Shown here in pieces: positions 1-5,077 of a stretch of 8,684 bases of DNA. Position 1 is the first letter of the stretch. Each line of letters opens with the position of its first letter. The translations under genes and the position numbers were made by a program. The notes under the pieces are model-generated. The model did not search any database. It saw only the letters and a program-made list of their open reading frames with translations, and had not been told where the DNA came from. The stretch comes from UMGS172 sp045637775 (GTDB taxonomy: Bacteria > Bacillota > Clostridia > Oscillospirales > Acutalibacteraceae), in the NCBI GenBank assembly GCA_045637775.1, contig JAZUAC010000015.1, forward strand, positions 1 through 8,684, written 5' to 3'.

Positions 1-11
1 ATGCCTGAACC

Positions 12-31
12 GGGGTTCAATCGGCCGCAGG
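12..31 (+). repeat. Inverted partial copy of the tRNA-Pro anticodon/T-arm region
   Basis: Read on the plus strand this segment matches the minus-strand tRNA-Pro at 121-140 in 18 of 20 positions: GGGGTTCAA, two differing bases, then GGCCGCAGG, with identical spacing. Weaker similarity, with single-base gaps, extends a few bases on both sides (about 4-39). It is not a working tRNA half: there is no T33 before the would-be anticodon, the T-stem does not pair, and no CCA end follows. GCCTG at 3-7 can pair with CAGGC at 28-32. It may be a decayed tRNA fragment left by recombination or integration, or an inverted chimera at a contig edge. Confidence 0.5.
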
Positions 32-60
32 CTTCGCTCACTTATATATTATTCAAATAA

Positions 61-97
61 AAAAACCGAACCCATCCATAAGGATGAATTCGGTTTT
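61..97 (-). terminator. Intrinsic terminator of tRNA-Pro
   Basis: On the minus strand, ACCGAATTCATCC and GGATGGGTTCGGT form a stem with a four-base loop, followed by a T-rich tail. Two positions (71-72 against 87-88) are C-A mismatches on the plus strand but G-U wobble pairs on the minus strand, which shows that the minus-strand transcript is the one that folds. It begins directly after the CCA end of the tRNA. Confidence 0.85.
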
Positions 98-174
98 TGG
101 TCCGAGTGACAGGAGTCGAACCTGCGGCCTCTTGAACCCCATTCAAGCGCTCTACCAAACTGGGCTACACCCGG
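98..174 (-). tRNA. tRNA-Pro (anticodon GGG)
   Basis: A 77-nt cloverleaf with encoded CCA. The acceptor stem is CCGGGTG with CACTCGG (one G-U pair), including C1-G72, and the discriminator base is A73; both are known bacterial proline identity features. The anticodon arm is CTTGA, loop ATGGGGT, TCAAG, giving anticodon GGG (138-140) followed by G37, the m1G37 site used by TrmD. The T-arm is GCAGG, loop TTCGACT, CCTGT. The D-stem GCCC/GAGC has one C12-A23 mismatch (positions 163 and 151). GGG reads CCC and CCU codons. It stands alone between its own promoter and terminator. Confidence 0.95.
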
Positions 175-185
175 GCAACGCAAAT

Positions 186-214
186 ATATTACCACACAAG
201 TTTCGGTTTGTCAA
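186..214 (-). promoter_or_regulatory. Strong housekeeping promoter for tRNA-Pro
   Basis: Minus strand: a perfect -35 TTGACA (209-214), a 17-bp spacer and a -10 TAATAT (186-191), which lies 11 bases before the first base of the mature tRNA. The predicted start near 179 leaves a leader of only about five bases. The sequence upstream of the -35 (about 215-270) is rich in A and T tracts, as in UP elements of stable RNA promoters. Confidence 0.88.
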
Positions 215-267
215 CACTAAATTTTCAAAAATGTCAAATTATTTTAAGATTTTTCAAAAAAGTTTTT

Positions 268-296
268 TAACATAATTATTTAGTATTACATAGGAT
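268..296 (+). promoter_or_regulatory. Candidate sporulation promoter (sigma-E or sigma-K type) for cotJ
   Basis: CATAGGAT (289-296) resembles the sigma-E -10 (CATACA-T) and also fits the sigma-K pattern CATAnnnT. The weak -35-like TAACATA lies 14 bases upstream. In Bacillus subtilis cotJABC is transcribed by sigma-E, so a promoter of this class is expected here. It would give a leader of about 70 bases that includes the hairpin at 347-358. Confidence 0.33.
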
Positions 297-315
297 GTTA
301 TGAGGAAGCAAAATT

Positions 316-344
316 AAATATTGTTTTTGCTTTACTCACAATAA
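316..344 (+). promoter_or_regulatory. Alternative candidate sigma-E promoter for cotJ
   Basis: AAATATT (316-322) is close to the sigma-E -35 consensus, followed after 14 bases by CACAATAA (337-344), a poor -10. Here the -35 is good and the -10 weak, the reverse of the candidate at 268-296. A start near 351 would cut through the small hairpin at 347-358. Confidence 0.25.
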
Positions 345-346
345 AA

Positions 347-358
347 ACGCTTCGGCGT
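347..358 (+). other. UUCG-tetraloop hairpin just before the cotJA ribosome binding site
   Basis: ACGC-TTCG-GCGT forms a 4-bp stem closed by a cUUCGg tetraloop, an unusually stable short RNA hairpin. It ends directly before AAAAGGAG (359-366), which lies six bases before the cotJA ATG. It has no T tract, so it is not a terminator; a 5' stability or translation-tuning role is only a guess. Confidence 0.5.
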
Positions 359-372
359 AAAAGGAGTTTACA

Positions 373-594
373 ATGTCAGATCTGAAATTCAAGGGCTATT
401 CAATGCCCGAAAGACCTGAAAAGCATTCGAAATTCAGCGATACCAAACTTCGCGATCTGCCCATTGCCATGGCTTATGTACCAATGCAAAAATGGACCGA
501 TGTTTATACCGAAAACGATGCCCTTTGCCGTGGAACACTCTTCCCTGAGCTTGACAAGCCGTTTTACGGCAAGTTTACGGGGGCGAAACGATAA
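373..594 (+). CDS. cotJA: Spore coat associated protein CotJA
   Basis: A 73-residue protein of the CotJA family, a small component of the spore coat in Bacillus and Clostridia. Recognisable parts are AYVPMQKW (residues 34-41) and the conserved GTLFPELDKPF (54-64); the first 30 residues are polar and variable. No signal peptide or membrane segment is seen, as expected for a protein made in the mother cell and deposited on the forespore. The ATG is preceded at six bases by AAAAGGAG. It is first in a three-gene operon and its TAA stop overlaps the cotJB ATG by one base, indicating translational coupling. The identification rests on family motifs plus cotJB and cotJC directly following. Confidence 0.9.
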   Translation: MSDLKFKGYSMPERPEKHSKFSDTKLRDLPIAMAYVPMQKWTDVYTENDALCRGTLFPELDKPFYGKFTGAKR

Positions 595-845
595 TGGACA
601 AACAGAAGCTTTTGGACTGCGTGCGTGCAGCACACTTTGCCATGCTTGAAGCAGGACTTTTTCTTGACACCCACCCCGACGACAAAGAGGCTTTAAAGAA
701 ATTTGAGGTCTACCGCCTGCGCTATAAGGAGTTTGTCAAGCAATATGAGGAAGAATATGGTCCTCTGACACTTTGCGGCGACTTCGGCTCTGACGGATTT
801 GATTGGATCAACGCACCGTGGCCTTGGGAAAAGGAGGCAAACTAA
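594..845 (+). CDS. cotJB: Spore coat protein CotJB
   Basis: An 83-residue protein of the CotJB family. Typical features are the helical N-terminus running into LFLDTHPDD (22-30), the EYGPL segment (54-58) and the aromatic C-terminal WINAPWPWE (71-79). It is a structural coat component with no known enzymatic activity, found almost always between cotJA and cotJC as here. Its ATG overlaps the cotJA stop by one base, and a G-rich sequence (near 579-583) inside cotJA serves as a weak ribosome binding site. Its own stop is directly abutted by the cotJC start. Confidence 0.92.
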   Translation: MDKQKLLDCVRAAHFAMLEAGLFLDTHPDDKEALKKFEVYRLRYKEFVKQYEEEYGPLTLCGDFGSDGFDWINAPWPWEKEAN

Positions 846-1445
846 ATGTGGCAATATCAAAAGAAATTACAGTACCCTATTAAAATAAAGCAAACCAATC
901 CCAAGCTTGCAAGCCTTATTATGTCTCAGTATGGTGGGCCTGATGGTGAAATAGGTGCAAGCCTGCGCTATTTGAGCCAGCGTTATGCCATGCCCACAGC
1001 CGAGCTTAAAGGTCTTTTAACCGATGTAGGTACCGAGGAACTTGCTCATTTGGAGATGGTAGGTACTATTGTTTACCAGCTCACCCGTGACCTTTCAGAG
1101 GATGATATCAATAAGGCTGGCTTTGACGCCTACTTCGTTGACCACACAAACGGTATTTATCCGCAGGCTGCTTCGGGCGTACCCTTTAACGCAATGGCAA
1201 TCGCATCAAAGGGCGACCCCATAACCGACCTGCATGAGTCGATGGCTGCCGAGCAAAAGGCAAGAACGACCTATGACAACATTCTTCGTTACTGTGCCGA
1301 TGACCCCGATGTAAGAGATGTAATCCGCTTCTTGCGTCAACGCGAGGTTGTGCATTATCAGAGATTCGGTGAAGGCTTACGCAACCTCACCGACCGCTTG
1401 AACGAAAAGAACTTCTACGAAATCAACCCATCGTTTGATAAGTAA
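846..1445 (+). CDS. cotJC: Spore coat protein CotJC, manganese catalase family
   Basis: A 199-residue homologue of the dimanganese (non-haem) catalases, deposited in the spore coat. Aligning by eye to the known manganese catalase ligand pattern, all five dinuclear-site residues are present: E35 (in GPDGEIG), E65 and H68 (in TEELAHLE), E136 (in MAAEQKA) and H170 (in REVVHYQRF). It is therefore probably able to dismutate hydrogen peroxide, although spore CotJC proteins are often described only as structural. It follows cotJB with no gap and has AAGGAGG (832-838) seven bases before its ATG. The C-terminus is short, without the extension seen in some longer catalases. The operon ends in the terminator just downstream. 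Confidence 0.93.
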   Translation: MWQYQKKLQYPIKIKQTNPKLASLIMSQYGGPDGEIGASLRYLSQRYAMPTAELKGLLTDVGTEELAHLEMVGTIVYQLTRDLSEDDINKAGFDAYFVDHTNGIYPQAASGVPFNAMAIASKGDPITDLHESMAAEQKARTTYDNILRYCADDPDVRDVIRFLRQREVVHYQRFGEGLRNLTDRLNEKNFYEINPSFDK

Positions 1446-1449
1446 CATT

Positions 1450-1483
1450 AAAAGCAGATGAGAACACCTCATCTGCTTTTTGA
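1450..1483. terminator. Bidirectional terminator between cotJC and tag
   Basis: A perfect 12-bp stem, AAAGCAGATGAG (1451-1462) with CTCATCTGCTTT (1468-1479), and a five-base loop. On the plus strand it is followed by T residues (1477-1481), and on the minus strand by TTTTAATG. It serves both convergent operons. The minus-strand tag stop codon (1469-1471) and last sense codons lie inside the right arm, so the same bases are both coding and terminator. Confidence 0.88.
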
Positions 1484-2023
1484 TTTATACAAATAACACT
1501 CTTTATCGTGTGAGTATATCACGCCTATCGCTTGCAAGTAAGAATAAATGATGGTTGACCCGACAAACTTCATACCCCTTCTTTGTAGGTCGTTTGAAAG
1601 TGCATCGGAAATATCGTTGGTGGTTTTATCGGTTTCGTAAATCGTTTTATCGCCGACAAAGGTCTTTAAATACTCATAAAACGAGCCGTACTCCGCTACT
1701 ACTTTTTTGAAAACTCTACTGTTATTCACACTTGCTTTGATTTTCAATTTGTTTCGGATGATGTCTTTGTTATTCATAAGCTCGGTGATTTTGGGCTCAT
1801 CATAGGCACAAACCTTTTCAAAGCAAAAACCGTCATAAGCCTTTTTAAAGGCTTCGCGTTTGTTCAAAACACATTCCCACGACAAGCCTGCCTGGAAAGA
1901 CTCAAGTATCAGCATTTCGTACAAATACTCATCGTCAAAACGCGGCTTGCACCACTCGTTATCGTGGTATTCAATATATTTAGGATTTTTAAGGTTACAC
2001 CATTTGCATCTTGTTTTATTCAT
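1469..2023 (-). CDS. tag: DNA-3-methyladenine glycosylase I
   Basis: A 184-residue protein of the TagI family, which cleaves 3-methyladenine from alkylated DNA to start base excision repair. It shows the family N-terminus with CKWC, then YHDNEWC (19-25), LESFQAGLSW (40-49) containing the presumed catalytic glutamate E41, SDALSNDLQRRGMKFVGST (about 138-156) and IYSHDKEC near the end. The family zinc site is conserved: C6, H20, H172 and C176. Length is close to the E. coli enzyme. The ATG lies four bases after the trmD stop with no good Shine-Dalgarno close by (nearest GAGG about 18 bases upstream), so it is probably translated by coupling to trmD. The end of the gene runs into the shared terminator stem. 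Confidence 0.95.
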   Translation of the reverse strand: MNKTRCKWCNLKNPKYIEYHDNEWCKPRFDDEYLYEMLILESFQAGLSWECVLNKREAFKKAYDGFCFEKVCAYDEPKITELMNNKDIIRNKLKIKASVNNSRVFKKVVAEYGSFYEYLKTFVGDKTIYETDKTTNDISDALSNDLQRRGMKFVGSTIIYSYLQAIGVIYSHDKECYLYKSKSR

Positions 2024-2027
2024 ATTG

Positions 2028-2753
2028 TTATTTCGAGTTTTCCTCTTGTACCTTTTTAAGCAATTTCTTTTCCCTGTCGCTCAACTCATACTTTTCAAAC
2101 ATATCGGGTCGGTGCTTTTTGGTCAACAACAATGATTGGGTCAGTCGCCACTCGTCAATTTTCGCCTTATGCCCCGAAAGCAACACTTCAGGCACAGCCA
2201 TGCCGTTAAACTCTCGCGGTTGGGTGTACTGCGGATACTCCAAAAGCCCGTTTTCGTGCGATTCCTCACTTGCAGAGCCTTCGCGAAGCACTCCTTGGAG
2301 TAAACGGACAATTGAATCGGTGATAACCTGTGCGGCTAATTCTCCGCCTGTTAAAACATAATCACCTATCGACAACTGTTCATCAACCATGCTTTCAACC
2401 CTTGCATCAATACCTTCGTAATGACCACAGATTAACACAATGTGGTCTTTTTGCGACAGTTCATGTGCCTTTGTTTGGTTGTATGTAGTACCTTTGGGTG
2501 AAAGCAGAATTTTATGCGAGGTATTGGTACAAACCGATTGCAATGCATCAAAAATGGGTTTTGGACGCATGACCATTCCCCTGCCACCGCCAAAAGGTGA
2601 ATCATCAATCTGCCTGAAGCATCCGTTTGCAAATAACTTTATATCGATTATCTCTATTTCGCACTGTTGCCTTTCAATACCGCGTTTTACAACATGCGAC
2701 TGCAAAAACGAGTCAAAAAATTCAGGAACTATGGTTAAAATTGATATTTTCAT
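2028..2753 (-). CDS. trmD: tRNA (guanine-N1)-methyltransferase TrmD
   Basis: A 241-residue SPOUT-class enzyme that transfers a methyl group from S-adenosylmethionine to G37 of tRNAs reading CNN and some GGN/UGG codons, preventing +1 frameshifts. The trefoil-knot motifs are intact: LLSPKGTTYNQ (83-93), ICGHYEGIDARV (108-119), IGDYVLTGGELA (129-140), the catalytic D146 in TDSIVRLLQGVL, and YPQYTQPREFNG (173-184). The start chosen is the ATG at 2753, with AAAGGTG (2759-2765) five bases upstream; a longer start at 2819 is ruled out because the promoter (2784-2812) lies downstream of it. It is the first gene of a two-gene unit with tag. Its usual neighbours rpsP, rimM and rplS are not present next to it here. 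Confidence 0.96.
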   Translation of the reverse strand: MKISILTIVPEFFDSFLQSHVVKRGIERQQCEIEIIDIKLFANGCFRQIDDSPFGGGRGMVMRPKPIFDALQSVCTNTSHKILLSPKGTTYNQTKAHELSQKDHIVLICGHYEGIDARVESMVDEQLSIGDYVLTGGELAAQVITDSIVRLLQGVLREGSASEESHENGLLEYPQYTQPREFNGMAVPEVLLSGHKAKIDEWRLTQSLLLTKKHRPDMFEKYELSDREKKLLKKVQEENSK

Positions 2754-2783
2754 AAAAGCACCTTTAATGTTTAAATTAAGTAA

Positions 2784-2812
2784 ATTATGCCCTGTTAATT
2801 TTGATTTGTCAA
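2784..2812 (-). promoter_or_regulatory. Promoter of trmD-tag
   Basis: Minus strand: -35 TTGACA (2807-2812), a 17-bp spacer and -10 CATAAT (2784-2789). Predicted start is near 2777, giving a leader of about 24 bases that contains AAAGGTG before the trmD ATG. Its position fixes the trmD start at 2753. Confidence 0.85.
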
Positions 2813-2840
2813 GCCCCATGATTTTTGATTTTTGGCTTGA
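2809..2840. repeat. Inverted repeat spanning both divergent -35 boxes
   Basis: TCAAGCC (2809-2815) and GGCTTGA (2834-2840) form a 7-bp dyad with an 18-base spacer, located exactly between the trmD and MFS promoters and overlapping both -35 elements. Four of the seven pairs come from the -35 sequences themselves (TTGA); the GCC/GGC extension does not. The spacer holds a tandem GATTTTT repeat (2820-2833). It could be an operator for a dimeric regulator, but this is speculative. Confidence 0.4.
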
Positions 2841-2865
2841 ATATTTTACTGCAGTGTGTTAAGAT
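2837..2865 (+). promoter_or_regulatory. Promoter of the MFS transporter gene
   Basis: Plus strand: -35 TTGAAT (2837-2842), a 17-bp spacer and -10 TAAGAT (2860-2865). The predicted start near 2872 gives a leader of about 17 bases with a GGGG ribosome binding site (2877-2880) before the ATG at 2889. It excludes the upstream in-frame GTG at 2856 as a start. Confidence 0.72.
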
Positions 2866-2888
2866 TTAGGCTGATTGGGGATGATTTT

Positions 2889-4124
2889 ATGAATCTTAAT
2901 GTAAGACGGTTAAAAATCGCTTGCTATACTTCAAGCGTGACAATGTCGGTAGTTGCCAATTTATCACCGCTTTTGTTTTTAACTTTTCACGAAAAATATG
3001 ATATTTCCTACTCCCTTTTAGGATTGTTGGTACTCATCAACTTTGTTACGCAGTTAGGAATAGACCTCATATTTTCGTTCTTCTCGCACAAATTCAACAT
3101 TCCTTTGACCGTTAAACTAATGCCCTGCATTTCGACCTTCGGAATGCTGCTGTTTGCGGTTGCACCGTGGATTTTCCCGAACAATGTGTATTTTGGTCTG
3201 GTTATCGGCACGGTTATTTTCTCGCTCGGCGCAGGCCTTGCAGAGGTGCTTATTAGCCCGACAATCGCCGCATTACCCGCAAAAGACCCCGACCGTGAAA
3301 TGAGCAAGCTACATTCGGTATACGCTTGGGGTGTTGTGTTTTTCGTTGTAGTATTCACCCTTTTTATCAAATTGCTGGGACGTGATTTCTGGCAATGGCT
3401 GGTTATAGGCTTCAGTATTATCCCCTTGCTTTCGGCAATACTGTTTTCCAATGCTAAAATGCCCGAAATGGAAACGCCCGAAAAGACATCTGGTGCTTTG
3501 CATCAGTTAAAAAATAAAGCTCTGTGGCTAATTGTAATTGGCATTTTCTTAGGCGGTGCAAGCGAAGTCACCATGGCTCAATGGTCGTCGAGTTTTCTTG
3601 AAAAATCGCTCGGCATTCCTAAGCTTTGGGGCGACATTTTAGGTGTTGCCATGTTTGCAGTTGCCTTGGGATTAGGTCGAACTCTCTACTCAAAGATTGG
3701 CAAAAACATAACCAAGGTTTTATTGCTCGGTGCAGTTGGTGCAACCCTTTGCTACCTAATCTGCGCAGTGTCAAACATTGCGGTTATCGGTCTTTTTGCC
3801 TGTGCCTTTACAGGTTTCTGCACTTCGATGATGTGGCCGGGTTCACTCATCGTGGCATCAGACAAATTTCCTCACGGCGGTGTATTTATCTTTGCACTCA
3901 TGGCTGCAGGCGGCGACCTCGGTGCGTCAGTCGGACCGCAGTTGGTCGGCGTTGTAACCGACGCGGCAGAAAATCTGCCTGCTTTGTCAGACCTTGCAGT
4001 AAAGCTCTCCATGACACCCGACCAGCTTGGTATGAAACTTGGAATGTTGGTTGGAATGCTCTTCCCTCTTATTGGAATAATTGTTTATTCAATCTTACAT
4101 AAGCACAGTAAAAATAAAAACTGA
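2889..4124 (+). CDS. MFS transporter, FucP-like, substrate unknown
   Basis: A 411-residue polytopic membrane protein with about 12 hydrophobic segments in two halves joined by a hydrophilic loop (residues about 187-210). This is the major facilitator superfamily layout of proton- or sodium-coupled transporters in the cytoplasmic membrane. The segment SPTIAALPAKDPDREMSKLH (123-142) followed by YAWG resembles the corresponding region of FucP-type sugar permeases, and a charged residue, E226 (ASEVTMAQW), sits in a predicted membrane helix, typical of coupled transport. The substrate cannot be read from the sequence. The start is the ATG at 2889 with GGGG eight bases upstream. A small ATPase gene follows after 84 bases with no terminator between, so the two may be co-transcribed. 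Confidence 0.85.
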   Translation: MNLNVRRLKIACYTSSVTMSVVANLSPLLFLTFHEKYDISYSLLGLLVLINFVTQLGIDLIFSFFSHKFNIPLTVKLMPCISTFGMLLFAVAPWIFPNNVYFGLVIGTVIFSLGAGLAEVLISPTIAALPAKDPDREMSKLHSVYAWGVVFFVVVFTLFIKLLGRDFWQWLVIGFSIIPLLSAILFSNAKMPEMETPEKTSGALHQLKNKALWLIVIGIFLGGASEVTMAQWSSSFLEKSLGIPKLWGDILGVAMFAVALGLGRTLYSKIGKNITKVLLLGAVGATLCYLICAVSNIAVIGLFACAFTGFCTSMMWPGSLIVASDKFPHGGVFIFALMAAGGDLGASVGPQLVGVVTDAAENLPALSDLAVKLSMTPDQLGMKLGMLVGMLFPLIGIIVYSILHKHSKNKN

Positions 4125-4208
4125 TACTTTTTCTAACAAAATCCGATACGATTATTAGGTTGATTTGAAAATTATAAGTTCAATGCTTCAGAAAGGCGGT
4201 TGTTTCAA

Positions 4209-4955
4209 ATGACTGAGAGATTATACATAAACAGAATCGTTTTCGACCGTCCTCTTGACAAGAACTCGTATCTTAATCACCTACCTGCCGTAAAGCACCT
4301 AATAAATAACGGAAATCTTAAATTAAACAAAAAGGTAACCTTTTTCGTTGGTGAAAACGGAACAGGAAAATCGACACTTATTGAAGCAATTGCGGTAGCG
4401 TTTGGCTTTAATGCCGAGGGTGGCGGTAGGAATTTTAATTTTTCAACCAACGCTTCTCACTCCGAGCTTTGGGAGCATTTGATGCTTGAAAAGCAGGAAT
4501 TTCCAAAAGATGGATTCTTCTTAAGAGCTGAAAGCTTTTATAACGTGGCGTCAAATATTGAAGAAATGGACAGGCAACCTGCCGCTAGCGGATTTATAAT
4601 TGAAGGCTACGGCGGTGTTTCATTACATAAGCAGTCCCATGGCGAAAGCTTTATGTCACTTGTGCAGAACCGTTTTGGAGGTAATGGTCTTTATATTCTC
4701 GACGAACCCGAAGCGGCACTGTCCCCCACACGTCTCTTGACCCTTATATCCGAAATAGACCGACTTGTGAAGAAAAACTCACAGTTTATTATCGCCACGC
4801 ACTCACCTATTTTAATGGCGTTCCCCGATGCTGAGATTTTCGAATTTTCGGGTGACGGTATAACTACAGTGAATTACACACAAACCGAGCATTACAAAGT
4901 CACCAAAGCCTTTCTTTCCGACCCTGAAAGAATGTTAAAGATGGTGCTAGAATGA
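4209..4955 (+). CDS. Small ABC-type AAA ATPase of unknown role (COG3910-like)
   Basis: A 248-residue soluble ATPase with a complete ABC/SMC-type nucleotide site: Walker A GENGTGKST (48-56), signature SHGES (143-147), Walker B LYILDEPEAAL (161-171) with catalytic E166, and a switch histidine in ATHSPIL (196-202). The 85 residues between Walker A and signature are too few for the long coiled coil of SMC or RecN, and no membrane or nuclease domain is attached. It resembles the stand-alone predicted ATPases of COG3910, whose function is not established. The ATG at 4209 is preferred over an in-frame TTG at 4200, because AAAGGCGG (4192-4199) is well spaced only for the ATG. No convincing own promoter is seen (a TATAAG at 4173-4178 lacks a good -35), so read-through from the MFS gene is plausible. 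Confidence 0.85.
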   Translation: MTERLYINRIVFDRPLDKNSYLNHLPAVKHLINNGNLKLNKKVTFFVGENGTGKSTLIEAIAVAFGFNAEGGGRNFNFSTNASHSELWEHLMLEKQEFPKDGFFLRAESFYNVASNIEEMDRQPAASGFIIEGYGGVSLHKQSHGESFMSLVQNRFGGNGLYILDEPEAALSPTRLLTLISEIDRLVKKNSQFIIATHSPILMAFPDAEIFEFSGDGITTVNYTQTEHYKVTKAFLSDPERMLKMVLE

Positions 4956-5005
4956 TGACCGATACAATGTTTCTCGTTTTTGTTATCACAATTTGATTAT
5001 ATAAC

Positions 5006-5050
5006 AAAAAACTGCAATCCTATCCTTTTCGGATAAGATTGCAGTTTTTA
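5006..5050. terminator. Bidirectional terminator between the ATPase gene and dnaJ
   Basis: ACTGCAATCCTATCC (5011-5025) pairs with GGATAAGATTGCAGT (5031-5045) around a five-base loop, extended by A and T tracts on both sides. The one C-A mismatch on the plus strand (5020 against 5036) becomes a G-U pair on the minus strand, so the hairpin is better in the dnaJ transcript, where it is followed by TTTTTTG. On the plus strand it is followed by TTTTTATT and can also end the ATPase transcript. Confidence 0.88.
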
Positions 5051-5077
5051 TTAATTATGTTTTTTGAGTCGTTTAAA

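Noticed and set aside
84..275. Plus-strand 63-codon open frame over the tRNA
   Set aside because: Its first part is simply the reverse complement of tRNA-Pro and its rest is AT-rich spacer; such frames are a common false gene call across tRNAs.
2754..2819. 22-residue N-terminal extension of TrmD
   Set aside because: The -10 and -35 of the trmD promoter lie inside the extension, so it cannot be in the message. The family begins at MKISILTIVP, which has its own ribosome binding site.
2856..2888. GTG start giving 11 extra residues on the MFS protein
   Set aside because: The codon lies within the promoter, before the -10 ends, and has no ribosome binding site; the ATG at 2889 fits both.
3008..3503. 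Minus-strand open frames opposite the MFS gene
   Set aside because: They are antisense to a clear membrane transporter, with no ribosome binding site or family resemblance seen.
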